Part shown: positions 16,436 through 25,257 of the stretch, one piece after another
How positions within the stretch are numbered: the first letter of the stretch is position 1
Layout: the number at the start of each line of letters is the position of its first letter
DNA from: a virus
DNA: 34,857 bases
Virus record (IMG/VR): IMGVR_UViG_3300044939_000251
Location: 1-34,857 of that record
Direction: 5' to 3' (one strand)
Notes under the pieces: model-generated
What the model was told of the DNA's origin: nothing
The model's database searches: none
What the model saw: only the letters and a program-made list of their open reading frames with translations
Translations under genes and position numbers: made by a program

Positions 16436-16785
16436 TGCTTTGGATCTAAACATTTTTGAAACACCTTTTCCCAATACGACCGTGGCGCGGTAAAACCTGT
16501 TATAATTCGACCTTCTGAAGACACCACCAAACCCAAAAGGCGTTTTGAATTGTAAGGGTCTGGGCAAACCCAGATCTCCCTATCCATACACGGGACAATT
16601 TGCGGATAGCATCGGTCATCCAAAAAATAATTCCAGATGCTCACCGCATTCCAGGTTTGTTCAGAATGCGATTCTAATGCGTGTTGGGTAAATTCCCTCG
16701 GCCATGCTGCGACGATTCCGAGGGCTAAAATTACCAAGACCACAGGGGGCACAAAAAATTTCGGTAGGGGTTTAGCAGCCAACAT
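16432..16785 (-). CDS. Membrane-anchored hypothetical protein (117 aa)
   Basis: A hydrophobic segment at residues 10-30 (FFVPPVVLVILALGIVAAW) follows a short basic N-terminus, so it is a single-pass protein or has an uncleaved signal anchor, with the rest outside. The outer part contains four Cys (DDRCYPQIVPCMDREIWVC and a late KC), which could form disulfides. Start ATG 16785 is set by GGAGG with 6-nt spacing. A cell-surface role such as superinfection exclusion is possible but unsupported. The stop codon lies in promoter module A. Confidence 0.65.
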   Translation of the reverse strand: MLAAKPLPKFFVPPVVLVILALGIVAAWPREFTQHALESHSEQTWNAVSIWNYFLDDRCYPQIVPCMDREIWVCPDPYNSKRLLGLVVSSEGRIITGFTAPRSYWEKVFQKCLDPKH

Positions 16786-16972
16786 TTTCTTCCTCCATAT
16801 ATTCAATCCAAGAATCTATTAGCATTTGCCAAATTGTGGTGTCCGCATTCTGAAACTTTCCTACTAGGTCTCGCATAAAACGCAGTTCGTCGACGGATAG
16901 CGGGAAAGAATCCTTGTATGTGTACACTTCTTTGGCTAAATGGGTGAACAGGCTATACAGAAATTCGTTCAT
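16772..16972 (-). CDS. Hypothetical protein (66 aa)
   Basis: A small acidic, mostly helical protein starting MNEFLYSLFTHLAKEV. GGAGAG is just upstream of ATG 16972. It overlaps the primase-helicase 3' end by 20 nt and the downstream membrane protein gene by 14 nt, so translation is probably coupled in one operon. No motif is recognised. Confidence 0.6.
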   Translation of the reverse strand: MNEFLYSLFTHLAKEVYTYKDSFPLSVDELRFMRDLVGKFQNADTTIWQMLIDSWIEYMEEENVGC

Positions 16973-19433
16973 TTTCGCTCTCCTCTGTATTGAAATTTTT
17001 TCCAAACCTATAAAAGGTTCGCAATCTACCATTTCCGTCCCTGTCCATCTTTAATTGCACCCCTATGGTTGCTTCCAAATCTTGTTCTATTGACCGAAAG
17101 TGATTGGAAAATGCTACAACCGTCTTCCAATTCCACGGATACTTTCTAATCCGTGCAAATGACATTAGTTCTTGATACAATGCAGTTGGAGATGTCCATT
17201 CCGAAGCCCGTTGAGGAAATCGCTTAACCCAGTCAGACAGGATAAGGAATAGGGGGCTTTGCTCCGATAATTTGCGAGACTGTCGTTTTTCTAGTTTCCG
17301 CAGACCCGACTGTGCCAAGTCTTGTTGTACCACCTCTGGCGAAATTCCTTCTATTGCCCCCACCAAACGGGAAAAATCTGCCATACGCAATGGAACGGTC
17401 TCTGGTTCTGAGTTCTCCCGAATGCACCGAACCACCTGGTTCAATTTATCCAGCAAGTCACACCAAAGGTTGACCCAGTTTTGCTGGATTGCTTGCTGGA
17501 TAATGTATTCTGGCTTTGGGTGGTTTATCCGTGTTAGATCGATGGGCAAAATGCGGTCGTAGAATGCATCGTTCATGTTGTCTAAACTGACTGCAGTTAT
17601 AGCAACAAAACAATTTGGACGGATAACGTAAGTCTCGTTGGTATGATATAATTTTCGGAGTTCGATGGTCGACCCAGTGGCGATAGAATCCAAAATATTC
17701 GCAAGCCAATGCGACCTTGTTCCCTCTAGATTGTCCAGAGTCAAAATTTTGTGACTCGCCAAAGATGATCGTAGGGCGTCTGGCTTATCCCAAACAAACT
17801 CTAATACGTCCGCGTCTGGGTGTTCTACTAATTTCAAAATTCTCCTGATAGCAGTAGTTTTACCAGACCCAGGGGCGCCCATTATGGTAAGGATAGGTTT
17901 CGTTCTCATTAATTCAGGAAAAAATAAACTTAAAATCCAGCACCGCAGCAATTGTTCTTGTTCTTCTGGTTCTGCTAATGCAATTTGGGAACTTTGGAAA
18001 GATAAATCTGAAGTCAAAAATTCCCAAACATTTTGCGGAATCCAGTCCCAGTGGATTTCCTGCATTATGCGCGTATGAAAAAATACTTCTTTACCATTAT
18101 AAGATTCTTGAATAGTATCACCATCCAATATGAATACCTTATTCCCCGCAGGGTTAACATACAATTTCTGAGCTTTTACGTCCCAATGCGATAGAAGGTA
18201 GATTGATTTCTTTTCCGATTCATTTCTGATCAGTATATCTAAGTCTCTGTAAACTTGTTTGCCAAATTCATCGTTGCCGATGCCAAATTCTTTGTATAGA
18301 AAATATCGAAACCAAGAATCTTCTGTATTTACAATGTAATTATCAGGAGTCATCCAATAGCAAAGATCGTTTTCCGCATTGCGGAAAAGATTTCCGTTGT
18401 CTTTCAAGTAGCTATAAATAATTTGCACTGATCTACGTAGTTTTAAAAATGCTGGGATGCGGTCAATACGGATGCGATCTATCAACTGAATATGTTGTAG
18501 TGGCAATGCGTCAAATGCCAAAACTACCAAATCTTTCAACTTCAATGCTGGCAGCAAATCTGCCAACATACTATATCCTACGATTTGATCACCACGGTTG
18601 TAATTTTCTATTGTGTCTTTTACACATCCGAGACGATTTTCAATTTCTGTATCATTAGTTCGAGCACAAATTCTTTGAATTAACTCGAAAATTTGCACCG
18701 ATGTCCACCCTGTTTTCAGCAAAAAACCCGAAAGTGCCAACGCAAAATCATGTCTTATTCCTTCTACCCAGTGTGGTGCAATCAAATCTACTATTAAATC
18801 AACAATAGAGTTATCGAGATTGATCTGTAATTTTTCTGTTGGACAAAATTCCCAATCCCATTCTTCCCACGGAATAAACTTGCCTGCAGAATCGAATTCC
18901 CCGAAATTGCATCGGGCGTGAGTTATGGGATGGTATCCAAAGGGCATTTTGATTACATTGCCTTTACGTCCTGGAACCCATGCTTGCTTAGGATAATGTT
19001 CGACTTTTGTTGGAAAATGCAGCAGTTTTAAAATAGATTGCATCCATGCAATAGCTAAATAAGATTCCAATGATTTTTCTAGAAAAATCCAAACATGATA
19101 GCCTTTTTTGCCAGAGAATTCTAAATAAGACGGAATTCCCCTGTCTCGTAAAAATCCCTGCAGTTTTTGCGCATTTTTTGTGCATTGATCAATTGATCCA
19201 TCAAAATCAAATGCCATCCACTTGACAGTTCCATCATCTCCCAATGCGGAAATAGCTAATGTAAGCTCTCCGTTCAAATGTTGCATAATTAATTCAGGTG
19301 TAAGATCACCAGACTGCGGATAATAAGCTAGTTTAGATGCTTGATATTTCGCAATCGAATAATATCCACGATTAGGAAAAAATATAGCTATAAGACTTTT
19401 CGGGTCAGGATTTGACAGCGTGAAGTGTGCCAT
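16953..19433 (-). CDS. Primase-helicase: archaeo-eukaryotic-type primase fused to an AAA+ helicase
   Basis: An 826-aa protein likely to prime and unwind at the fork. The N-terminal AEP primase domain shows the metal-binding DFD (76-78), the SGKKGYHVWIF motif (about 107-117) and the KMPFGYH nucleotide-binding motif (about 162-168). A helical linker follows (about 225-290). The C-terminal ATPase has Walker A GAPGSGKT (519-526), Walker B-like KILTLDNLEG (about 562-571) and a conserved RILPIDL segment, as in phage primase-helicases. ATG 19433 is chosen for its GGAG 6 nt upstream. It overlaps the polymerase gene by 29 nt, implying coupled synthesis. Confidence 0.88.
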   Translation of the reverse strand: MAHFTLSNPDPKSLIAIFFPNRGYYSIAKYQASKLAYYPQSGDLTPELIMQHLNGELTLAISALGDDGTVKWMAFDFDGSIDQCTKNAQKLQGFLRDRGIPSYLEFSGKKGYHVWIFLEKSLESYLAIAWMQSILKLLHFPTKVEHYPKQAWVPGRKGNVIKMPFGYHPITHARCNFGEFDSAGKFIPWEEWDWEFCPTEKLQINLDNSIVDLIVDLIAPHWVEGIRHDFALALSGFLLKTGWTSVQIFELIQRICARTNDTEIENRLGCVKDTIENYNRGDQIVGYSMLADLLPALKLKDLVVLAFDALPLQHIQLIDRIRIDRIPAFLKLRRSVQIIYSYLKDNGNLFRNAENDLCYWMTPDNYIVNTEDSWFRYFLYKEFGIGNDEFGKQVYRDLDILIRNESEKKSIYLLSHWDVKAQKLYVNPAGNKVFILDGDTIQESYNGKEVFFHTRIMQEIHWDWIPQNVWEFLTSDLSFQSSQIALAEPEEQEQLLRCWILSLFFPELMRTKPILTIMGAPGSGKTTAIRRILKLVEHPDADVLEFVWDKPDALRSSLASHKILTLDNLEGTRSHWLANILDSIATGSTIELRKLYHTNETYVIRPNCFVAITAVSLDNMNDAFYDRILPIDLTRINHPKPEYIIQQAIQQNWVNLWCDLLDKLNQVVRCIRENSEPETVPLRMADFSRLVGAIEGISPEVVQQDLAQSGLRKLEKRQSRKLSEQSPLFLILSDWVKRFPQRASEWTSPTALYQELMSFARIRKYPWNWKTVVAFSNHFRSIEQDLEATIGVQLKMDRDGNGRLRTFYRFGKNFNTEESENERISV

Positions 19434-21204
19434 AAGTTTCTCCAACTTTTGCTTCCGTGATAAATGGAATTCCGAAAATGTCTTTCACTTCTAAGATTTC
19501 TTGAACTTCATCAAGATATTCTAGACAATCATGGTGAGCATCTAACAAAATTTCATCATGAATTAAGTTGACAATTCTCATGGGCAAATTGTTCTGTGTA
19601 ATCCACCGATATAAGCGCAAAACTGCAATAGACAACAAATCTGCACATCCGCCTTGAATTAATGCGTTTACCCCACGATACATTTTCGATAAATCATCTT
19701 CTCGCCACAGCCTGCCACTCCAGTAACGCAGATAACCTTTTTTCTCACATTCTTTAACTACTCCATTCCACCAAGTTTTAAGCGATGGAAAAGCACCCCA
19801 ATAGTCCTGCATGAGCTTTTTTGCTTCTTTAAATGAACAATTTAGTCGTAGTTGCAATGATTTTGTGCTCATACCATAAATTAATCCAAAACTAATTTGT
19901 TTCGCCCAATCCCTGTTTGCTTTTGTCACTGTCCCCCAAATCCGTTGCGCAATTTGAGCATGGATGTCCACATCTTCCGATAATAATGACAACATATTAG
20001 AATCTTGTGATAACACCCCAAACATACGGATTTCCATTTGTTTATAATCCGTCGAGATGAAAATGTTCCCAGGGGATGGAACAATATATCGACGAACATT
20101 AAATTCTTCTTTGCGTTGTATCTCTGTACTATTGAAAGTTGAATCTGTATTAGCTTGAGAAAAATAAAATGTCTGGTATTCGTCAGATAAGTTTTGCAAA
20201 TTCGGTTTACTCGATGAGAGTCTACCTGTCTTAGTTCCCGTAAGATTAAAATTCGAATGAATAATTCCGTTATGGCTATAGTTTAATAAATTCTCAAATG
20301 AGTTTTGTAATTTGTCTAATTCACGCAGTTTTAATACTGCCTTTGCTAGAGAATGATTTACTTTTTCTACTAAAAGCGAAGAAGATACCATTGTAGAATT
20401 GTATTTTTTTGATTGTTGACTTCTGCCTATTTCAATTCCTGTTAATGGATCAACAAAAGGATTAACAGGTCGTGGATAACCCATGTCGTCATACAACACT
20501 TTGGACAATTGCCTTGCGCTGCGCCAATTGAACCGTTTACCGACTGCTTCGAAAAACTGCTCTTCTAGCATTGCTCTTTCTTGCTCTACCAATGGGATGG
20601 CTTTGCGGACACCTTCCTCGTCTAATCGGATGCCATCTCGTTCCATCTGGTAAATAAGTTTCAAAAATTTCATGTCCTTTTCTACCAGCGAAAAGTTAAA
20701 CGGTTCAGACTGCAAAATTTCATTTAATCGCTCAAAAATTTCCCATGTTATCTGTACATCGTTTATTCCGTATTTAGCCACTTGTTCCCGCGACCAAGTA
20801 TGAATTCGTTTGTTTTTCGCTTCTGCCAAGATCTGTTCTTTGGTATCAGTGCCCAGAAAAACTTTTTCAACTTCCACAAGGTTTTTCTCAAGACGGGAAT
20901 CGTAGTGGTGCACCATTACCATCGTATCCCATAGTTTCATTTGCCAAACCAAATCGGGTGGCAGATGCAAAAAATGCAAGTCAAATTTTATGTTATGTCC
21001 GATGTAGTCTAAATGTAAGTTTCTGGACACCCACTCAACCCATTGGTCTGGTGTAGTCTCGAAAAGGTAAAACGGTCGATAAGTAGGAACGAAATACATT
21101 CCAACTCCAATTAATTTCTCTTTCCACCATTCCAAACCTGTGGTTTCAACGTCGATGACAACTGCTTTGTCATAAGGGTCTGGTGACGGAATCAAATCTC
21201 CCAT
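19405..21204 (-). CDS. DNA polymerase, family A, with 3'-5' exonuclease
   Basis: The replicative polymerase, 599 aa. The exonuclease domain keeps all four acidic residues: DVETTG (Asp18, Glu20), YIGHNIKFD (Asp75) and YGINDVQ (Asp149). The polymerase domain has motif A TDYKQMEIR (386-393), motif B with NRDWAKQISFGLIYG (430-443; Phe at the sugar-selecting position) and motif C HDE (549-551). There is no 5'-nuclease domain, as usual for phage enzymes. The ribosome binding site is weak; coupling to the gene ending at 21208 is likely. The primase-helicase gene follows directly. Confidence 0.95.
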   Translation of the reverse strand: MGDLIPSPDPYDKAVVIDVETTGLEWWKEKLIGVGMYFVPTYRPFYLFETTPDQWVEWVSRNLHLDYIGHNIKFDLHFLHLPPDLVWQMKLWDTMVMVHHYDSRLEKNLVEVEKVFLGTDTKEQILAEAKNKRIHTWSREQVAKYGINDVQITWEIFERLNEILQSEPFNFSLVEKDMKFLKLIYQMERDGIRLDEEGVRKAIPLVEQERAMLEEQFFEAVGKRFNWRSARQLSKVLYDDMGYPRPVNPFVDPLTGIEIGRSQQSKKYNSTMVSSSLLVEKVNHSLAKAVLKLRELDKLQNSFENLLNYSHNGIIHSNFNLTGTKTGRLSSSKPNLQNLSDEYQTFYFSQANTDSTFNSTEIQRKEEFNVRRYIVPSPGNIFISTDYKQMEIRMFGVLSQDSNMLSLLSEDVDIHAQIAQRIWGTVTKANRDWAKQISFGLIYGMSTKSLQLRLNCSFKEAKKLMQDYWGAFPSLKTWWNGVVKECEKKGYLRYWSGRLWREDDLSKMYRGVNALIQGGCADLLSIAVLRLYRWITQNNLPMRIVNLIHDEILLDAHHDCLEYLDEVQEILEVKDIFGIPFITEAKVGETYGTLHAVKS

Positions 21205-21207
21205 ATT

Positions 21208-21624
21208 TCAATTCTCATCATTAAATTTCCATTCTTCCCATGACAATTCCCATATTTTCTGATAATGCAATTTAGCGTACGCCCACGCAGTCATTGCAAG
21301 CGCATCCCATTCGTGTCGGGTTTGACGTTTTGGAATTAGATGCTTAAAAGGTCGTATTCCTTGCTTCCACTTCGCTGGCTGCACCAATGTTCCGTCCTTG
21401 CAATAATCTTTCAACAGTTCAAGCAGCCATACTTTGACCAATTTAGCAGATTTCAAAATCGGAAAATCTTCCATTACTAGAAAGGACTCAAATCCGTTTT
21501 TCTTAACCCATTCCAAAGCCAAGTCACTAGGATAGCAAAGAGTAAAATATCTAACAGTAGAAGCATCGTATTCTGCCAATGCAAGACCAGTCTGTAAACC
21601 GAGATCAACACCGATTATCCTCAT
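21208..21624 (-). CDS. RuvC-like Holliday junction resolvase / RNase H-fold nuclease
   Basis: A 138-aa protein with the RuvC-type pattern: first strand IIGVDLGLQTGLAL with Asp7, then LVMEDFP with Glu52, then RHEWDALAMTAWAY with Asp107 (His104 nearby). It is expected to resolve branched DNA before packaging. The gene lies between the DUF669-like gene and the polymerase, and GGAGG stands ahead of ATG 21624. It is shorter than bacterial RuvC but within the phage range. Confidence 0.8.
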   Translation of the reverse strand: MRIIGVDLGLQTGLALAEYDASTVRYFTLCYPSDLALEWVKKNGFESFLVMEDFPILKSAKLVKVWLLELLKDYCKDGTLVQPAKWKQGIRPFKHLIPKRQTRHEWDALAMTAWAYAKLHYQKIWELSWEEWKFNDEN

Positions 21625-21641
21625 ATTGCCTCCAACTTAGA

Positions 21642-21663
21642 GGGTGGGCATGAAAGCCCACCC
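21642..21663. other. Intergenic hairpin in the early operon
   Basis: GGGTGGGC and GCCCACCC form a perfect 8-bp stem with a 6-nt loop, in the 44-nt gap before the RuvC-like gene. No T-tract follows on the minus strand, so it is more likely a transcript-stabilising or processing element, or a weak attenuator, than a terminator. Confidence 0.55.
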
Positions 21664-21668
21664 ATCTT

Positions 21669-22172
21669 TTATAAATTTTTCAGGATGTCGTCAATTACTT
21701 GATTTTTAGTTTCCAACAATACATTTCCCATCTCACCAATATTTTCTTCCCCTCTAAGTTTCATCTGAGACCATCTATCTTTAGCAGTAAGTTGCAGCAC
21801 TTTATCTTGATCAGTCAGCTCTTTGGTATACAAATACGACCCGATCCGATTTACCTTCCGACCATTGTACATGTCTATTGTAATTAAGACTGCAAACTTT
21901 CTACTTAATGCTAATTCACTCAATTTTGAAATTGTAATTTTTCCTTCACCAGGCAATCCAAGTGCATCAAGCAAATTATCGAGTTTCCACCGCGCTCGAT
22001 CTGACAATCCAAAATAATCAAACAAAAGGTTGTCGGCATCTGGACTGTAGAAAACTGCACGTAAACTAGTTGTAGTAGCTTGATACAGAGAGAATTCAAC
22101 TGGGATAACGGTATATTCTCCCTCTTCTAAAACAGATCGACTTTTTCGAGTTAGATCTAATTCCGTATCCAT
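21669..22172 (-). CDS. DUF669-like phage protein, putative single-stranded DNA binding
   Basis: The 167-aa protein follows the DUF669 pattern: EGEYTVIPVEFS near the start, LFDYFGLSDRARWKLDNLLDALGL in the middle, then KFAVLITIDMYNGRKVNRIG. DUF669 genes usually stand next to a RecA-like ATPase in phage replication modules, as here (2-nt gap), and are suspected to bind single-stranded DNA or help recombination. ATG 22172 is set by GGAGG 7 nt upstream. The C-terminal tail is charged. Confidence 0.65.
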   Translation of the reverse strand: MDTELDLTRKSRSVLEEGEYTVIPVEFSLYQATTTSLRAVFYSPDADNLLFDYFGLSDRARWKLDNLLDALGLPGEGKITISKLSELALSRKFAVLITIDMYNGRKVNRIGSYLYTKELTDQDKVLQLTAKDRWSQMKLRGEENIGEMGNVLLETKNQVIDDILKNL

Positions 22173-22174
22173 TT

Positions 22175-22849
22175 TTAACCTCCATTTGTTCCGAATAAAT
22201 AATTTGAAATTTTGTCCCAGGTGCAATCCTGAATGGCGACAGGCAATTTGCCCGTCCGATCTTTGGTGACATGGGTTGCTAGGTTAAATATCGTCAGATA
22301 AACCACCTCCTGTTCTTTTTGGATTTTTGTGGTAAATGCGATAATATCCATCGCTGCGCAGACGGTTTTTGCAGTCATCTTTCCCGTCAGCGCAGGTTGA
22401 ATAATATCCTCGTCGTATGCTTTTTGGGTGTTTACACCTATGAGAACAATGTGTTTTCTCAAGTTATACAACTGATTTAGGAAAAAGTTTAGCTCGAACA
22501 GTATCTTTCCGTAGTCTCCCAGCGTCGGAACAAGGTCGTATGTCCGTTTGACCCCTGGGTAATCTACGATGGTCGACTCAATTAGGATTTGTTGAAACTT
22601 TGTCAAGCTATCCAAAACGACTGTCTGGTGCTCCGTGTCTCGTTTCAGCTCATCCAGCACTTGCCATGCTTGCCTTGCCGATTCAATCGGCACAAAATCT
22701 ACAGGCTTAACAACGCTGGCCAGACCTTTTTCCGTGTCCAAATAGATCGGATCTGGAAAGGTGCTGGCTAATCTGGTTTTCCCGACCCCAGACTCGCCAT
22801 AAAACAAAAATTTGTAATTTGTTGACTCAGGGTTGAATTTTTTGAACAT
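22175..22849 (-). CDS. RecA-like AAA ATPase (AAA_24 type)
   Basis: A 224-aa single-domain ATPase. Walker A GESGVGKT is at residues 18-25, Walker B-like TVVLDSLTK at about 75-83, and the polar HIVLIGVNTQK strand follows. Such proteins accompany DUF669 and nuclease genes in phages and are thought to act as recombinases or mediators in replication. ATG 22849 has AAGGAG 5 nt upstream; the GTG 15 nt earlier is less likely. The gene follows the PD-(D/E)XK nuclease gene with an 11-nt gap. Confidence 0.82.
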   Translation of the reverse strand: MFKKFNPESTNYKFLFYGESGVGKTRLASTFPDPIYLDTEKGLASVVKPVDFVPIESARQAWQVLDELKRDTEHQTVVLDSLTKFQQILIESTIVDYPGVKRTYDLVPTLGDYGKILFELNFFLNQLYNLRKHIVLIGVNTQKAYDEDIIQPALTGKMTAKTVCAAMDIIAFTTKIQKEQEVVYLTIFNLATHVTKDRTGKLPVAIQDCTWDKISNYLFGTNGG

Positions 22850-22860
22850 TTTGACTCCTT

Positions 22861-23556
22861 TCACTTATAATGGTAAGAATTTATACATTGTCGCAAGTAT
22901 TCACAATAAATACAATCACGCTGCACTGATCGATAAGGTAAGATTCCACGTTGCATTTGCTCATCCCAATACAACATTTCTGGAATTAGCAAATCCAATT
23001 CTTTCAGTAAACCTTTTTTCCAGCCGCTCTCGAACACGTTGCGGTAAAACATATATTTCAACATCGATTTTTTGAAATCAATGTTGATGTAATTTACCAC
23101 GAACCCCGCAACGTCTTGTTCAAAGTTCTCGGAATAAAGATAGGCATACACCCACCCCTGTGGGGACATAAGATACTCGTAAAATGCGTTGTTGCTGTTG
23201 GAAAATTTATGGTCGAGCACCCACAGGTCTCCGTTGCTGTCGGTGTACACCGCATCCAAAATTCCCGTCAGGACAACTGCTTCTCCCCCTAGAACAATCG
23301 AACATTCTAATTCCATTTCGGTTGCTAGAAAATTCCAATCTTCTGGGAAACGGATGGATTTTAGCACTTCCCAACGGTGGGTGGACGGAATATCCAGCCA
23401 TGTACCTTCCCTGATGTAATTGCTTAACAAGACATGGCCTTCTATCCCGATTTGCATCCATTCGGATGGCTCGGATGGGATCTGTTGAATGTAGCGAAAA
23501 TAATACTTGAATTTGCAACGATTGTATGTTGCCAGCCGAGATACGGAAATTCTCAT
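22861..23556 (-). CDS. PD-(D/E)XK exonuclease with probable Fe-S cluster (Cas4/RecB-like)
   Basis: A 231-aa nuclease. It shows His41 (GIEGHVLL), Asp101 (TGILDAVY) and the core WVLDHK (Asp115, Lys117). Cys14 (YNRCKFKYYF) and a C-terminal CIYCEYLRQC (Cys215, 218, 224) form the four-cysteine arrangement of Fe-S RecB/Cas4/AddB nucleases. Next to the RecA-like ATPase, it probably resects DNA ends for recombination. Its start overlaps the stop of the upstream gene by 4 nt. Confidence 0.85.
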   Translation of the reverse strand: MRISVSRLATYNRCKFKYYFRYIQQIPSEPSEWMQIGIEGHVLLSNYIREGTWLDIPSTHRWEVLKSIRFPEDWNFLATEMELECSIVLGGEAVVLTGILDAVYTDSNGDLWVLDHKFSNSNNAFYEYLMSPQGWVYAYLYSENFEQDVAGFVVNYINIDFKKSMLKYMFYRNVFESGWKKGLLKELDLLIPEMLYWDEQMQRGILPYRSVQRDCIYCEYLRQCINSYHYK

Positions 23557-23840
23557 AAGTCTCTTATCCCATCAGAAAACGACCGCTGATTTTGGATGTC
23601 GTAAACCACGTCCTGCATCAGGTCGTCCCAGGAGCTAAATTTGGATGCGTTGGCGATAGTTCTCACCCATGCAGGATACCATTCTTGCGGATATTCCTCG
23701 ACAATATGCTGGCACGCCAGAATTACAATCTCTGGAACGTGTCCAAACAACTTGTAAGTTGACAAGATAAAATCCTGGATAATCGATATTTTGTGCAATA
23801 TGGACTTATCTTGGATAAAGTTTTCTCCGAACTCGCTCAT
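23553..23840 (-). CDS. Hypothetical protein (95 aa)
   Basis: A helical, acidic protein rich in aromatics (IQDFILSTYKLFGHVPEIVILACQ is hydrophobic but not clearly membrane-spanning). AGGAG stands ahead of ATG 23840. It is coupled to the nuclease gene (4-nt overlap) and follows the Csx15-like gene by 10 nt. No family is recognised; it could partner either neighbour. Confidence 0.65.
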   Translation of the reverse strand: MSEFGENFIQDKSILHKISIIQDFILSTYKLFGHVPEIVILACQHIVEEYPQEWYPAWVRTIANASKFSSWDDLMQDVVYDIQNQRSFSDGIRDL

Positions 23841-23850
23841 GGTTGGTCTC

Positions 23851-24186
23851 CTATGCTTCTATAATTTCCGCCAGTTCGAACCGTATCAGATCGCCATCCA
23901 CCCTCTTAAGACGGATAATCCAATATTTGGTATCGCGTCTTTTGAGACGGGATGCCACCAGCCAAGCGATAAGGTTTAAAGACGGGGGGTTAATAATACA
24001 CGGTTCATCGGGAATTTGCTGTAACAACTCTTCGACTTGTGGTTCGAATGGTTCGTCCACTTTGAATTTAAAAGGAATATGCAAAACCTTTTCAATTTTC
24101 TCGCCACTAAAAGCAAGATCCAGGTATTCCTGGATCTGCTCTAGTTGTAGGGTTGTCAGTGGGTGGGCTAAATTGATAATTTTCAT
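23851..24186 (-). CDS. Csx15-like protein, candidate viral ring nuclease / type III anti-CRISPR
   Basis: A 111-aa protein whose pattern I recognise from CRISPR-associated Csx15: the opening IINLAHPLTTLQLEQI, the middle IPFKFKVDEPFEPQVEELL, the INPPSLNLIAWLVAS segment, and the end WIIRLKRV followed by RFELAEIIEA. Csx15 is a small accessory protein of type III CRISPR loci placed among candidate ring nucleases, which destroy cyclic oligoadenylate messengers. In a phage early operon it would plausibly blunt host type III CRISPR signalling. AGGAGG lies upstream of ATG 24186. No cas gene or CRISPR array is nearby. The similarity is from memory; the activity is inferred. Confidence 0.68.
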   Translation of the reverse strand: MKIINLAHPLTTLQLEQIQEYLDLAFSGEKIEKVLHIPFKFKVDEPFEPQVEELLQQIPDEPCIINPPSLNLIAWLVASRLKRRDTKYWIIRLKRVDGDLIRFELAEIIEA

Positions 24187-24200
24187 GCTATTTGCCTCCT

Positions 24201-25244
24201 TTAATCTCGGTATTTGTTGGTTTGGTAAGTTTCTCCCTCGACTTGCTTAAACTCCACATAATTATTGGGGTTGGTGCCAATAAACAATAAACCAGTGTAA
24301 TGATCGGGGTGGAACACTTCCAAAACCGGATTCCATGCGTCAATACGCCCATACGCACGGTCATCGGACACCTCGACCCATTTGATGGGATAGTTGAATT
24401 GTAATTTGCCCATCCAGTTGGGTAGGGTAACATCGTCTGGTAGGGTCGGACGGTAAGAATCCGTGTCGTATTTGACTGTGGCGATTACATCCCCAACCCG
24501 AATTTGATAGGATGACGACTGGTGCCATAATCGCTGGACACCCAATCGCCAATTTGAGAAGCGCCAATGGTTGGTTTCAAAATCTAGCACGATCTCGGTG
24601 GCCATGCCGCGAGTAAGATGACAATCTGGGTTGCGGCACGGATAATCGTCTGCGTGGGTAAATAGTAAATTGATGACCAGGGCATCCTTAGCGCAGGATA
24701 CCAAGTGATCAACCTTGATGGCGCGAGCGGACAGATGCCCGATGCTGAAGTAATCAAAACTCACCTCTGTCTCTCCCATGTATCCGATCGTAAGATGCCA
24801 GCGGTCTCGCCGCTCCGGGCGGGAGATCTTAAGCTTAAATGACCCGTCCAGTGTCCACCAAATGTGGTCAGACTCGCGAGCGGCATTGCGAAACTTGCGA
24901 CGTCGCAAGTCATTGTCAAGAATGTCAGGCGGAAGAAAAACCAGACACTCATCAATCTTTTTCTGAAGTACGTCCCATGCTTCAGAATAGCCTGGTGTAT
25001 AAAGCCGGGCGTTTTTGTGGTTTTTATATGAAACTGGGTCTAGCCCCAGCAAAAGCGCTAAAGTCTCCGCTGCATTTTCGCGGGTGATCTCTAGCTCCCC
25101 AACAACCCGCGCCAAAGTCAAGTTATAAGCCCCCATTTCTGGGGAATCGGTTTTCAGACTAACCCCAGTTTTGATTTTCTGCAGGGTCTCATAGCCCCAC
25201 TCCCGACTGATAACATTTAAAATTTGATGCTTTATGCTATTCAT
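24201..25244 (-). CDS. Hypothetical protein (347 aa)
   Basis: The second-largest unknown of the early block after none of its neighbours gave a match. The first 110 residues are helical; later parts are beta-rich with a DDYPCRNPDCHLTRG segment that could bind a metal. ATG 25244 is set by AAGGAG about 8 nt upstream (complement of 25253-25258); an earlier ATG at 25265 lacks a site. It lies directly upstream of the Csx15-like gene in the same operon. Base composition is like its neighbours. I do not recognise a family. Confidence 0.68.
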   Translation of the reverse strand: MNSIKHQILNVISREWGYETLQKIKTGVSLKTDSPEMGAYNLTLARVVGELEITRENAAETLALLLGLDPVSYKNHKNARLYTPGYSEAWDVLQKKIDECLVFLPPDILDNDLRRRKFRNAARESDHIWWTLDGSFKLKISRPERRDRWHLTIGYMGETEVSFDYFSIGHLSARAIKVDHLVSCAKDALVINLLFTHADDYPCRNPDCHLTRGMATEIVLDFETNHWRFSNWRLGVQRLWHQSSSYQIRVGDVIATVKYDTDSYRPTLPDDVTLPNWMGKLQFNYPIKWVEVSDDRAYGRIDAWNPVLEVFHPDHYTGLLFIGTNPNNYVEFKQVEGETYQTNKYRD

Positions 25245-25257
25245 TTTTTCATCTCCT

